NCBI RefSeq assembly: GCF_007362955.1
Contig: NZ_CP041696.1
Span: forward strand, 3,472,001 to 3,536,000
Origin: Lysinibacillus fusiformis
GTDB lineage: Bacteria > Bacillota > Bacilli > Bacillales_A > Planococcaceae
Length of the DNA stretch: 64,000 bases
Reading direction: 5' to 3'
Position numbers and translations under genes: made by a program. Numbering within the stretch: position 1 is the stretch's first letter; every line of letters begins with the position of its first letter. Positions 8,621 through 17,663 of the stretch are shown one piece after another. The notes under the pieces are model-generated. The model did no database searches. It was not told the origin of the DNA and worked only from the letters and a program-made list of their open reading frames with translations.

Positions 8621-9313
8621 GTGAGTATAAATATTTTAGTAATTGATGATGAGAAGGAAATTGCCGATTTAATAGAGGTTTACTTAAAAAATGAAAATTA
8701 TAATGTCTTTAAGTTTTATACAGCAAAAGAAGCCCTTCATTGTATTGAGACAGAGAAATTGGATCTAGCCATCCTCGATATCATGATTCCTGATATTGAC
8801 GGTTTTACAATATTACAAAAAATTAGAGAAAATTTTCATTTTCCGGTTATCATGCTAACTGCGAAGGAAGAGGAAATTGATAAGATAAATGGGCTTGCAT
8901 TAGGGGCAGATGATTATATAACAAAGCCATTTCGACCATTAGAATTAATTGCACGTGTAAAAGCTCAAATTCGGAGATTTACTAAGTATAATCAGGATAC
9001 AAAACAAAATGAAGACATTATTGACTTTGCTGGTCTAATCCTGAATCACAATACACGGCAAGTTTTTTTAAATGAGAGGCAATTAGCTCTTACGCCTACA
9101 GAGTTTTCTATCCTTTGGTTTTTAAGCTCAAATAGAGGTAGAGTCATTAGTTCAGAAGAATTATTCAAAGAAGTTTGGAAAGAAAAATATTTTAACAGTA
9201 ATAACACGGTAATGGTTCATATTCGACATTTACGAGAAAAAATGAATGATTCTGCTGAAAAACCAAAGTTTATTAAAACCGTGTGGGGGGTGGGCTATAC
9301 AATTGAAAAATGA
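8621..9313 (+). CDS. VanR-like OmpR-family response regulator
   Basis: A 230-residue regulator starting at GTG 8621, with AAGGAGA eight bases upstream; the upstream extension to 8480 has no such signal. The receiver domain has the DDE pocket, phosphoacceptor in LDIMIPDIDG and the K in TKPFRPLELIARVKAQ. The effector domain includes LTPTEFSILWFL and NNTVMVHIRHLREKMND and ends KTVWGVGYTIEK. From memory this is strongly similar along its length to VanR of glycopeptide-resistant enterococci. No vanHAX genes are near; the only wall gene in reach is a serine D,D-carboxypeptidase two genes down, preceded by the same promoter motif as this operon. Confidence 0.88.
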   Translation: MSINILVIDDEKEIADLIEVYLKNENYNVFKFYTAKEALHCIETEKLDLAILDIMIPDIDGFTILQKIRENFHFPVIMLTAKEEEIDKINGLALGADDYITKPFRPLELIARVKAQIRRFTKYNQDTKQNEDIIDFAGLILNHNTRQVFLNERQLALTPTEFSILWFLSSNRGRVISSEELFKEVWKEKYFNSNNTVMVHIRHLREKMNDSAEKPKFIKTVWGVGYTIEK

Positions 9314-10427
9314 GTTTGGAAGGCTAAAAAGGAAAATTATTGTACAAATAATCTTCATATTAGTACTGACCATGATTATTGGTTCTATTATCAATTACAC
9401 TTTAATTGATGGTATGTTACAAGCACCTTTTGCGGACTGGTTTATAAGATTTTGTGAGGATGTACTTCAGTTAGACTATTTCGCAGCTCGAAATGCATAC
9501 AGAATATTATTTCAGCAGAATAAACATTTATGGTTAGCTATCGGACTCATACTGTTACTGCTTATTATTTTTTATGTAGCTCTTTCTCGTTTTACCCGTT
9601 ATTTTATATTGATTAGCTCAGGTGTAACTATGCTTTCTGAGGAGTCAGAAAAAGAGATTCGACTTCCTTCAGAGCTTGATTTTATGGAGAAGAAGCTAAA
9701 TACTGTGAAAAGTAAATTAGAAAAACGGGCAAAGGATGCGCAAGAGGCTGAGCAACGAAAAAATGATCTTGTTGTTTATTTAGCGCATGATATCAAAACA
9801 CCTCTAACATCCATTATTGGATACTTGAGCCTATTGGATGAAGCCAAGGATATGCCTGTCGAACAAAAAGAAAAATATGTAAAGATTACATTAGATAAGT
9901 CATATAGGCTTGAGCAACTAATCAATGAATTTTTTGAAATTACAAGATTTAACCTGCAGTCCATTATTTTAGACAAGGAAGCCATTAATTTAAACTATAT
10001 GTTACTGCAATTGGCAGATGAATTTTATCCTTTGTTAGCGCCAAAAGGACAGCAGGCCGTTGTGAACATTCAGGGGGATATTCAGATTTTAGCTGATGCC
10101 AATAAGTTAGCAAGGGTATTTAATAATATTTTTAAAAATGCCATAGCCTACAGTGATGATAACAGTAGCATTGAAATTAGTGCTGAAAATGTAATGGACC
10201 AAACAATTATTATATTTACTAATAAGGGAAAGGCAATTCCTCCTCAAAAGTTAGAGATGATTTTTGAAAAATTTTATCGCTTAGATTCTTCCCGATCTAC
10301 ACAGACTGGTGGTGCAGGACTGGGGCTTGCGATTGCCAATGAGATTATCGTCGCCCATGGCGGAAGTATATCTGCAACGAGTAACGATGACAACACAGTC
10401 TTTACAGTACAAATTCCACATTCTTAA
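9303..10427 (+). CDS. VanS-like sensor histidine kinase
   Basis: A 374-residue kinase probably starting at TTG 9303 inside the end of the VanR-like gene (11-base overlap). Two membrane segments (about residues 10-33 and 72-95) flank a short extracytoplasmic loop of roughly 40 residues. HisKA has H162 in VVYLAHDIKTPLTSIIGYLS; the N box (FNNIFKNAIAYSDD), FEKFYRLDSSRS and GGAGLGLAIANEIIVAHGG complete an intact ATPase domain. The cytoplasmic part closely resembles VanS of VanA/VanB systems. The small outer loop leaves little room for a periplasmic ligand domain, so wall precursors or antibiotic may be sensed at the membrane. The stop codon lies inside the next gene's promoter motif. Confidence 0.87.
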   Translation: MKNEFGRLKRKIIVQIIFILVLTMIIGSIINYTLIDGMLQAPFADWFIRFCEDVLQLDYFAARNAYRILFQQNKHLWLAIGLILLLLIIFYVALSRFTRYFILISSGVTMLSEESEKEIRLPSELDFMEKKLNTVKSKLEKRAKDAQEAEQRKNDLVVYLAHDIKTPLTSIIGYLSLLDEAKDMPVEQKEKYVKITLDKSYRLEQLINEFFEITRFNLQSIILDKEAINLNYMLLQLADEFYPLLAPKGQQAVVNIQGDIQILADANKLARVFNNIFKNAIAYSDDNSSIEISAENVMDQTIIIFTNKGKAIPPQKLEMIFEKFYRLDSSRSTQTGGAGLGLAIANEIIVAHGGSISATSNDDNTVFTVQIPHS

Positions 10428-10449
10428 GAAAACTTAAGATTTCTATAAT
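10423..10449 (+). promoter_or_regulatory. VanR-like box overlapping the carboxypeptidase promoter
   Basis: CTTAAGAA (10423) and CTTAAGATTTC (10433) are followed at once by TATAAT (10444-10449). The first repeat covers the -35 position, as expected for an activator replacing a weak -35 element. It matches 8303-8325 almost base for base, with one or two fewer spacer bases. Confidence 0.65.
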
Positions 10450-10515
10450 GGATTATTAAAAAAGGACTCCTCTTTCTATGTTTCAATAGAGACAATGAGA
10501 AAAGGAGTTGTTTTA

Positions 10516-11424
10516 ATGTTTAAAAAAATATTTTTAATCATAGCTATTATTTTTATTTTGATGTTATTACTAAAAGATAATTTAAGTAATCCAAAAACAA
10601 AGATGTTGGACTACCCTCAGTTGGAGACCCCACAGAAAAGTGATGAAAGTCTGGATATTGATTTACACAGTTCAAATGCGGTATTAGTTAATTTAGATGA
10701 AAATAAAATCTTACTAGACAAGAATAGCGAAGAAATCATATACCCTGCTTCTTTAACAAAAATAATGACAGTACTTGTAGCCATTGAAAATATACCTGAA
10801 TTAAATGAGAAGGTTTTGCTTCCTCAAAGTATATTTGCAGATTTATATAAAAAAAATGCTTCAATGGCAGGCTTCCTTGCTAATGAAGAAGTAACCGCTA
10901 AGGATTTACTTTATGGTTCGATGTTGCCATCTGGTGCAGAAGCGTCTATTGGTTTAGCAAATTATATAGCAGGGTCAGAGAGAAAATTTGTCAAACTCAT
11001 GAATGACAAAGCGCAACAGCTCGGTATGGAAGATACTCATTTTAAAAATGCAACAGGACTTCATCACCATGACCATTATACAAGTGTTAAAGATATTTCA
11101 ATACTTCTGCAATACGCATTAACAAACAACACCTTTCGTGATGTGTACACAGCACAAAGGTACTCTACATCCCCGACCAATCTGCATCCAGAAGGAATAA
11201 CATTTACAAATCGGATGTTCAAAAATATTAGTTCAAATGATTTACCTAAAGGGAAGATTATCGGCGGCAAAACAGGCTATACAGAAAATGCTGGTTTATG
11301 TCTAGCAAGCCTAGCTGTAATAAATGAGCAGGAATATATCTTCGTTACAGTTGGAGCTGAGGGTGACCATCATACCGAACAATTTAATATTACGGATGCA
11401 TTTTTGGTGTATAGTGGCTTGTAA
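10516..11424 (+). CDS. Serine-type D-Ala-D-Ala carboxypeptidase (PBP5-like)
   Basis: A 302-residue protein with an N-terminal membrane/signal segment (residues about 4-19) and a peptidase S11 domain. The active-site tetrad is S79-L-T-K82 (YPASLTKIMTVL), the second motif is SGA in MLPSGAEASIG rather than the usual SxN, and the third is KTG in GGKTGYTENAG. It lacks the long C-terminal beta domain and amphipathic anchor of DacA, so the N-terminal segment may tether it. The enzyme trims the terminal D-Ala of peptidoglycan pentapeptides. ATG 10516 has AAAAGGAG eight bases upstream. Position and the shared promoter motif point to VanRS-like control, a role parallel to that of the metallo-enzyme VanY. 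Confidence 0.88.
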   Translation: MFKKIFLIIAIIFILMLLLKDNLSNPKTKMLDYPQLETPQKSDESLDIDLHSSNAVLVNLDENKILLDKNSEEIIYPASLTKIMTVLVAIENIPELNEKVLLPQSIFADLYKKNASMAGFLANEEVTAKDLLYGSMLPSGAEASIGLANYIAGSERKFVKLMNDKAQQLGMEDTHFKNATGLHHHDHYTSVKDISILLQYALTNNTFRDVYTAQRYSTSPTNLHPEGITFTNRMFKNISSNDLPKGKIIGGKTGYTENAGLCLASLAVINEQEYIFVTVGAEGDHHTEQFNITDAFLVYSGL

Positions 11425-11931
11425 AACAATATTGGATAGATTGGTACGTGTATTCTGGAAACGAGCGTTTGAGACTGCCTAGTGGGTGGTCTCTTTTTTC
11501 TCGCTTGAACAGTCAGTAAACCGCCTACCTCAAGCTGAAAAATGGCTACTGTATAGGAAAAATAAAGTTGGTTGAATAAGTAAGTTCTTTAATATAGCGT
11601 TTTATCCAAATAACTTAATGAAGTAATGGTAAATCGAACTCTCTTTAGAAGTTGCACAAGAGCACCTCCTCGTTTAGTAAGTTCAAACAAAAGGTAATGC
11701 TAATCTTAAAATTAATGAATTACTGTAAGTTATTTATAGTTTGAAAGTTCTACTTTTTTATTCAATTAATAGGAAGATAGAATTAATCTATATTTCATAA
11801 ATTGATACTAATTATCAATATTTCAGAATGTTTAAATATTACGATTCTCGAATTAGTTCAATTGTGATAAATTGGAAATATCACACTAATCTGAAAAGTG
11901 TGGCAATTAAAGGAAGAGGAGGAAATAAGAT
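11425..11931. other. Gene-poor interval before the subtilase gene
   Basis: AT-rich. It holds a stem-loop with T run at 11471-11499 (GAGAC...GTCTC then TTTTTT), which likely ends the carboxypeptidase transcript. On the minus strand at 11657-11589 a GTG after GGAGGTG opens a 22-codon frame (MQLLKRVRFTITSLSYLDK...) whose reality is uncertain. A 19-bp dyad lies at 11801-11819. Confidence 0.5.
11801..11819. promoter_or_regulatory. Fur-box-like dyad upstream of the subtilase
   Basis: ATTGATA-CTAAT-TATCAAT is a perfect 7-5-7 inverted repeat. It contains TGATACTAATTATCA, one base off the 7-1-7 TGATAAT-n-ATTATCA form described for Bacillus Fur. It lies 112 bp before the protease start. In AT-rich DNA such dyads can arise by chance, so confidence is low. 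Confidence 0.3.
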
Positions 11932-14900
11932 TTGAAAAATTTTAAGTTTATGAAGTTCTTAAGTAGTATCCTAGTTTTCGTTATGGTGCTTTCTCTATTG
12001 GTTCCATTGTCGAGTGCTAGTGCTGAAGAATCGAAACCATTCAAGCAGGATAGTCAAAGCGAAAGTATAATTCAACTAAAGGCGGCTATTGCTGAACAGC
12101 TAAGCTTGTCTAAAGATGGTCCAACTCTCCACGAAAGCTTACAAAATGTATCAGGCAATCAAGAGGTTGCAGTCATCGTTCATTTATCTGAAAAGCCTGT
12201 TGCACTAGAGCAAGGAATAAGCCAAGTCAAAGGCCAAAAATTCTCTAATGCTCAAGCAAAAGAAGTTCGTTCCAATGTAAAAGTACAACAAGCAGAAGTT
12301 AAGAAAGAGTTAGCTATTAAAAATGTTCAGATGACTCAAGGATATACGTTTGATACTGTTTTAAACGGTTTTGCGGCAACTGTGAAAGCAAATGATCTCC
12401 CGAAACTGCTTACAGTAGAAGGAATTACATTAATCGAACCTGATGCAATTGTTTACGCATCAGAAGATAATACGATGAAATCATCGGAACTTATGAAGGA
12501 AGATCCATTAGAAGCTCAAATGAATACAAGTAATTCTTTCCTTGGAATAGAACAGCTTTGGAAGGAAGGAACTGAAGGACAAGGAATAAAAGTAGCAGTA
12601 TTAGATACTGGTATTGATGCAGATCACCCTGAGTTTGCAGGAATTTATAAAGGTGGAAAAAACTTTATTCCAAATTCGACGACTTACACGAAGCATCGGG
12701 CAGATAACGATGCATCGGAAACATTGCCTTCAGAGCGTCCAGTCGGGACACCTGAATTTAATGAAAAAGGAAGCTCGTTCTATACTTCTCACGGCACACA
12801 TGTTGCTGGAACAATTGCAGCAATCGGAGCTAACGAATTCGGTATTAAAGGAATTGCGCCAAAAGTAGACCTTTATGCTTACCGTGTTCTTGGGGCATAC
12901 GGAAGTGGAGCTACATCTGGTATTGTTAAAGCAATTGAAACTGCTGTAATAGAAAAAATGGACGTTATCAACCTTTCACTTGGCGGGGGAGCTAACTCTG
13001 AAACGGATGCTGGTTCATTTGCTATTAATAATGCAATGATAGCTGGAACAATCGGCGTAATTGCAACAGGGAACGAAGGTCCAAATCGCGGAACAATGGG
13101 CACGCCTGCAACCGCTCGTTTAGGAATTGCTGTTGGTAACACAACAAATCCTGAAACAATGTATAACGGGGAAGTGAATGTTACAGTTGGCAACTACAAC
13201 TTAACAAAACAACTTCCATTAATGGGAACGACTTTTGGGAAAGATTTAGCAACACAGCTTCAAGGAGAATTTGACCTAGTTGCTGTTCCTGGAAACGGAG
13301 AAGTAAAAGACTTTGAAGGAATTGATGTAGAAGGTAAAGTGGCATTGATTTCTCGTGGCAGTAATGCTTTCGTTGATAAAATTGCGAATGCAAAGGCAAA
13401 TGGAGCAGTCGCAACAATTATTCATAACTTTGCTGGCGGAACGAATGCACCGAACATTTCAGGCACATTCCTTGGTGATTCATTTGAGTTTCTGCCAACA
13501 TTCGATATGTCTCAAACGGATGGCCATGCAATTCGCGCTGCATTAGCAGGCGGAACTGGAAAAGTAAGCTTTAGTAAATTTGCTTCCACAAAGACACTGG
13601 GGGATGATATAAACTCTTCCAGTTCACGCGGACCATCTACACCAAATTTTGATATTAAACCAGATGTAAGTGCACCTGGAACAAACATTATGTCAACGAT
13701 TCCAATGTATAAAAAAGATTTCCCTGATGCAGATTATGGGGAGGCTTATGGTCGTAAAACAGGAACATCTATGGCAACTCCGCATATTGCAGGTATTGTT
13801 GCATTAGTTAAACAAGCAAATCCTGGTTGGAACGCGTTCGACGTAAAAGTGGCACTTTCTAATACAGCACAGGTTTTAGATAAAACAAAATACGATGTGT
13901 TTTCTCAGGGTGCAGGGCGTGTAAATGCTTATGCAGCAGCTCATCCAGAAATTCTTGCCTATGCACTTGATAGCGCAATTTTAGATGGAACTGGTGCAGT
14001 TACAGAAAACTTGAAAGGGACAGTTACTTTCGGTCCACAATCACTTAAAAACCAGGATATTTCTGTAACGAAACAAGTTTTAGTAAAAGATATTAAAGGG
14101 AACGGCGGCAATTATAACGTATCAATTGATGTGACAAAAACATTTGGTGATGCAACTGTTACAGTAGATCAGCCGACATTTAATCTAGTTGGTGAGCAAG
14201 TTTTAAATATTACATTAACTGCTTCACAAGCTACGGCACCAAACGGCTCTGAAATACTAGGGTATATTTCCATCAGCGGTGGAGTTACAGAAATTTCATT
14301 ACCATTCGCAGCTGACTTAGGCGGCGAGGCAGTAACGGAAATTAAAGATTATAAGATTACAGAAACAGACCTATCCTTTAACGGAGATGGAGTGAAAGAC
14401 TCAGCTGTACTTTCATTCACATTATCTGGCGATGTAACAACTAACTATATCGAGCTTTGGGATATTATGAATCCTGAAGGTGGAGAATTCGGAGACGGCT
14501 ACATTGGTTATCTACATGCAGGTACTGCGCTAGGAAAAGGCTCTTATACGCTAAATGTTGGTGGGCAGTACAAACCATGGGGTTCAGAACCTGCCACAAA
14601 GATTCCAGATGGCCTGTATACAATGGACTTCACTGGTCTTGCAGCATCAGGAGCAGTTTCCGCTTATGTTGGGCCAATTGTCGTGAAAACGACTAAACCA
14701 GAAATTACTGGTTCAGTAGCTGATGGTGTCGCTACAGGACAGGTAACAGATAAGTATATCGACTACAATGAAGAGTTATATTTATACGATTTAAATTACA
14801 ATTTAAATGATAAATTAAAAGCTTCCTATATTTTGACGGTAAATGGTGAAGTACAAGCACCAGTTGCTTTTGAATTAAATCAAGACGGTAGCTTCACATT

Positions 14901-15831
14901 CCCAGTAACAGCAGAATCTAATGCTGTATCAGTAATAATTAAAGACGCTGCCGGGAATGTTGGTGAAGCAATGATATATGAAAAAGAAGTAGTAGCACTT
15001 TCTGTAAATCCAACTGAGCTAGACCTAACAGCTGGAGAAACTGCACAACTTACGGTAACAGAAACGTCAACGCCTACAGAAGGTGATGCAACAGAGGAAG
15101 ACGTAACTTCAAAAGCTACTTATGTTGTTGGAGATGAAAATATTGCAACAGTAGTAAATGGATTAGTAACTGCAGTAAGTGAGGGCACGACTACCATTAC
15201 TATTTCATATGGTGATAATAAAGTTGCTGTAAATGTTACAGTTAAAGCACCTGTTGTAGAAGTACCAATAGTAACACTAGAAATTGACCAAGCTCAGGTT
15301 GAAACTAGTATAGGGAAGGAAGTTACAGTTAATATTACTGAAGTAACTACTTTTGATGGGAAAACAACAGAAAAAGATGTTACAAAGCTTGCAACCTACG
15401 AAGTAGCGAATGATAAAATAGCTACTGTAATAGCAGGGGTGGTAAAAGGAAAAGGTCAAGGTAATACGACGATTACGGTAACGTATGGTGAGCACACACT
15501 AACATTTGATGTGTTTGTAAAGCAAGGTGATGACAACGGAAATGGCAATGGCAACGGCAATGGCAACGGAAATGGCAACGGAAACGGAAATGGCAACGGA
15601 AATGGCAACGGAAATGGCAACGGAAATGGTAATGGCAACGGCAACGGCAACGGCAACGGAAATGGCAATGGCAATGGCAACGGCAATGGCAATGGCAACG
15701 GAAACGGAAATGGTAATGGCAACGGAAACGGAAACGGAAATGGCAACGGAAACGGTAATGGCAATGGCAATGGCAACGGAAACGGAAATGGTAATGGCAA
15801 CGGCAATGGAAATGAAATAATAATGAAGTAA
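11932..15831 (+). CDS. Secreted subtilase (Vpr-like) with Ig-like domains and Gly-Asn repeat tail
   Basis: A 1299-residue protein starting at TTG 11932 after GGAGG. Order: signal peptide (1-30, cleavage near SASAEE), I9 propeptide (about 55-180), peptidase S8 with D225 ([13 protein letters not shown]), H287 ([11 protein letters not shown]) and S613 ([11 protein letters not shown]), and a PA domain inserted between H and S (about 420-545). Beta-rich domains follow, then two Big_2-type Ig-like domains (about 1022-1105 and 1112-1200), then Asn plus 46 Gly-Asn dipeptides (1202-1294) and a five-residue end. Layout resembles Bacillus Vpr, a minor extracellular protease, with extra C-terminal modules. 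There is no LPXTG or SLH anchor. It degrades extracellular protein; the GN tail may act as a spacer or surface-binding stalk. Confidence 0.92.
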   Translation: MKNFKFMKFLSSILVFVMVLSLLVPLSSASAEESKPFKQDSQSESIIQLKAAIAEQLSLSKDGPTLHESLQNVSGNQEVAVIVHLSEKPVALEQGISQVKGQKFSNAQAKEVRSNVKVQQAEVKKELAIKNVQMTQGYTFDTVLNGFAATVKANDLPKLLTVEGITLIEPDAIVYASEDNTMKSSELMKEDPLEAQMNTSNSFLGIEQLWKEGTEGQGIKVAVLDTGIDADHPEFAGIYKGGKNFIPNSTTYTKHRADNDASETLPSERPVGTPEFNEKGSSFYTSHGTHVAGTIAAIGANEFGIKGIAPKVDLYAYRVLGAYGSGATSGIVKAIETAVIEKMDVINLSLGGGANSETDAGSFAINNAMIAGTIGVIATGNEGPNRGTMGTPATARLGIAVGNTTNPETMYNGEVNVTVGNYNLTKQLPLMGTTFGKDLATQLQGEFDLVAVPGNGEVKDFEGIDVEGKVALISRGSNAFVDKIANAKANGAVATIIHNFAGGTNAPNISGTFLGDSFEFLPTFDMSQTDGHAIRAALAGGTGKVSFSKFASTKTLGDDINSSSSRGPSTPNFDIKPDVSAPGTNIMSTIPMYKKDFPDADYGEAYGRKTGTSMATPHIAGIVALVKQANPGWNAFDVKVALSNTAQVLDKTKYDVFSQGAGRVNAYAAAHPEILAYALDSAILDGTGAVTENLKGTVTFGPQSLKNQDISVTKQVLVKDIKGNGGNYNVSIDVTKTFGDATVTVDQPTFNLVGEQVLNITLTASQATAPNGSEILGYISISGGVTEISLPFAADLGGEAVTEIKDYKITETDLSFNGDGVKDSAVLSFTLSGDVTTNYIELWDIMNPEGGEFGDGYIGYLHAGTALGKGSYTLNVGGQYKPWGSEPATKIPDGLYTMDFTGLAASGAVSAYVGPIVVKTTKPEITGSVADGVATGQVTDKYIDYNEELYLYDLNYNLNDKLKASYILTVNGEVQAPVAFELNQDGSFTFPVTAESNAVSVIIKDAAGNVGEAMIYEKEVVALSVNPTELDLTAGETAQLTVTETSTPTEGDATEEDVTSKATYVVGDENIATVVNGLVTAVSEGTTTITISYGDNKVAVNVTVKAPVVEVPIVTLEIDQAQVETSIGKEVTVNITEVTTFDGKTTEKDVTKLATYEVANDKIATVIAGVVKGKGQGNTTITVTYGEHTLTFDVFVKQGDDNGNGNGNGNGNGNGNGNGNGNGNGNGNGNGNGNGNGNGNGNGNGNGNGNGNGNGNGNGNGNGNGNGNGNGNGNGNGNGNGNGNGNGNGNGNGNEIIMK
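15535..15813 (+). repeat. Hexanucleotide coding repeat, N(GN)46
   Basis: 279 bp of 6-bp units of the type GGNAAY (GGA/GGC/GGT plus AAC/AAT). The unit is two codons, so gain or loss of whole units keeps the frame and changes only tail length. Synonymous variation between units (GGAAATGGCAACGG, GGCAATGGCAACGG) shows higher-order duplications of 12-24 bp blocks. Confidence 0.9.
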
Positions 15832-15865
15832 CCGAGGATGATTTATAACTAATTTCAGTTCAAGT

Positions 15866-15901
15866 AAAAAGAGAAATTGCACAGCGCAATTTCTCTTTTT
15901 T
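15866..15901 (+). terminator. Terminator after the subtilase
   Basis: AGAGAAATTGC-acagc-GCAATTTCTCT stem followed by TTTTTT. The A run upstream makes it usable in both directions. Confidence 0.85.
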
Positions 15902-16007
15902 GTATTTATTATAAAGCAATCCCTTTAAAAAGATTATCTCCTACTAAACTAACTGTGACATATACTTACTGATTTTCTTGCCATATTTGATACAAATCAG
16001 TTCCTCT

Positions 16008-16238
16008 CTATCTCTCCCAAATCAACGTCATTTGATGTAGAAGCGCTTCCCATGTTTGCTTTTTTTCTTTCGTTACTTTGGCAAGGTCAAATTCCCCATA
16101 ATAAATAGCGTCCGTGTATTGACTGTCTGGCAAAGTAAATTGATCAGAAGCTATGGAAACCTTACCGTAAGATTTTATTAAGTTATCTCTAGTTTTGGCC
16201 CGTCTTTCAGAGGAATTAATTAAAGAGTGAATGAATTT
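16008..16238 (-). pseudogene. Start-less ORF fragment of unknown family
   Basis: An open frame of about 76 codons without a usable start or ribosome site. It reads (from within) RRAKTRDNLIKSYGK, FTLPDSQYTDAIYYGEFDL and KKQTWEALLHQMTLIWER before TAG. The composition looks like real protein, and the frame overlaps the end of the truncated SDR gene in a different frame. I take it as the surviving C-terminal part of a broken gene, in keeping with the broken SDR beside it. I do not recognise the family. Confidence 0.35.
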
Positions 16239-16710
16239 TTAATACCCAAGCAATAATACGCCATCGTTTAGAAACATATACTGACTTCTTTTTCTTTTTT
16301 ACACTATCGTAAATTTGCAAAGCAGCTTTTTCTGAAGAAGTAACCCAAAACTTTTTATCTTTATCGCCTTTAGCCATATTCGTATCAACGAACCCGCATT
16401 TAATATCAGTTACTAAAACGGTTACCTTCTGCATCTTTAACTTTTGACGGATACTGATTAGGTAATCAGAAACAAAGGTTTTTGAAGCATTGTAGGCAGG
16501 TGCAGTAGGATTCGCCATTAAGGCTCCAATTGACGATATCCCTACTATATGTCCAGAATTTTTTGATAAAAAATATTTATAAGCAACATTAGACATTACT
16601 ACAAATCCTGAAACATTTACATCGATTGTCTCTTTTTCAAAATCTAAGTTCAAATAAGGGTTGAGATGGCCGACACCAGAGCTAATAATAATTAAATCCA
16701 CTCCTTCCAT
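16216..16710 (-). pseudogene. Short-chain dehydrogenase/reductase, N-terminally truncated
   Basis: About 165 residues of an SDR: the NxSG-like segment (SSGVGHLN), the catalytic Ser region (GHIVGISSIGALMA) and the YxxxK motif (YNASKTFVSDYL) are present. The N-terminal nucleotide-binding TGxxxGIG segment and first strands, about 70 to 80 residues, are missing. Upstream of the remaining frame lies GAAGAACCCCCCACTGATT...AGTTTCACTTTAT (16720-16757), the tail of a palindromic repeat found elsewhere in this window. The gene therefore seems to have lost its 5' end in a rearrangement involving the repeat. The ATG at 16710 has GAAGAG but no strong ribosome site, so it is probably inactive. Confidence 0.7.
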
Positions 16711-16719
16711 CTCTTCAAT

Positions 16720-16757
16720 GATGAAGAACCCCCCACTGATTAAAGTTTCACTTTATA
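16720..16757 (+). repeat. CCCCACTGATT...AGTTTCACTTTAT repeat tail at the SDR break
   Basis: GAAGAACCCCCCACTGATTA followed by AAGTTTCACTTTATAA. It matches the tails at 48121-48156 and 48220-48256 and, inverted, 8201-8234. It sits where the SDR reading frame loses its N-terminal part. Confidence 0.55.
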
Positions 16758-16887
16758 AGCATTAAGTAAGTTTCGAGTCAAAGTGACAATAATGTTAGAC
16801 TAAACTTTTTATTGTCATCCTAAACGATGGTTCATCGATTTCTTTTTTCTTAACATAGCTGTATAAAGCTTAAAAGGAGAGAGTATC

Positions 16888-17484
16888 TTGAATATTTCGG
16901 AAATAAATAATCAATTATTTAGAACGGTTAATAGCTTAGGGAAAGAATATCGATACCTTAATTTACCAATGATAATCATTGCTGAATATACAGTTTTTTT
17001 CTTAGCTATTTTCGTTATACTGTTGTGGTTTACTAAAAATAAAGAACATAAAATAATGCTTATTTGCGGAAGTATAGCGTTTATTTTGGCTGAAATTGTA
17101 GGGAAACTTGCAGGATTATTGCATTTTAATCATCAACCATTTGCTGTCCTTGCAAATACGAATCAATTAATCGAAAAAGCAGTCGATAATTCTTTTCCTA
17201 GCGATCATACTATTTTATTTTTTTCATTTTGTATGACCTTTTGGTTGTTTAAAAAAGGGACATGGTTTGGCTGGATTTTGTTAGCTATATTAGTGGGCGT
17301 TTCACGTATTTGGGTAGGCGTGCATTATCCATTAGATGTTTTTGTCGGTGCTGTTATTGGGATTACTTGTGCAAGTATCATTTACTTTACAGTGCCAAAA
17401 TTAACAGTTCTAACAACTGCCATCACGAAATACGAAGCCATTGAAAAAGTAATCATCGCAAATTTCATTAAAACTAAAATTTGA
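16888..17484 (+). CDS. bcrC: Undecaprenyl-diphosphatase, PAP2 type (BcrC-like)
   Basis: A 198-residue membrane protein with about five to six hydrophobic segments, starting at TTG 16888 after AAAAGGAGAG. The PAP2 signature is complete: KAVDNSFPSDHTILFF (motif 2, catalytic His in PSDH) and SRIWVGVHYPLDVFVGA (motif 3, SRxxxxxHxxxD). The family removes a phosphate from undecaprenyl pyrophosphate outside the membrane, recycling the lipid carrier for peptidoglycan, and gives bacitracin resistance in Bacillus. The N-terminal outline (short helix, LNLPMIIIAEYTVF) resembles BcrC more than diacylglycerol-type PAP2 enzymes. It is monocistronic and followed by a GC-rich terminator shared with the convergent PTS genes. 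No sigma-X/M promoter was evident upstream. Confidence 0.82.
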   Translation: MNISEINNQLFRTVNSLGKEYRYLNLPMIIIAEYTVFFLAIFVILLWFTKNKEHKIMLICGSIAFILAEIVGKLAGLLHFNHQPFAVLANTNQLIEKAVDNSFPSDHTILFFSFCMTFWLFKKGTWFGWILLAILVGVSRIWVGVHYPLDVFVGAVIGITCASIIYFTVPKLTVLTTAITKYEAIEKVIIANFIKTKI

Positions 17485-17600
17485 ATGAGATGATTAACAA
17501 TATGAATCCTTTATGTATTCTGGGTCAGTTTTATTTATGAATATTTGGCTATAAATTCTAAACAAGTCTATAGATTTTACCGATTTTAGAAAACCAAGCA

Positions 17601-17634
17601 AAAAGGGGCTACTAGGCCCCTTTGTCTATTTTTA
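17601..17634. terminator. Bidirectional terminator between bcrC and the PTS genes
   Basis: AAAGGGGC-tactag-GCCCCTTT followed by TTTTT after a few bases. Convergent genes lie on both sides. Confidence 0.75.
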
Positions 17635-17663
17635 CGAATAAATGTTTGGTTCCCTCATCTCAT

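Noticed and set aside
8621..10427. A vanA/vanB-type glycopeptide-resistance cluster
   Set aside because: Only regulator and sensor resemble Van proteins; vanH, ligase and vanX are absent within the window.
15456..15882. Long minus-strand and +1-frame ORFs across the GN repeat (Pro/Leu-, Ala/Val- or Met/Ala/Thr-rich)
   Set aside because: They are frame shadows of the hexanucleotide array, with no ribosome site and pure repeat composition.
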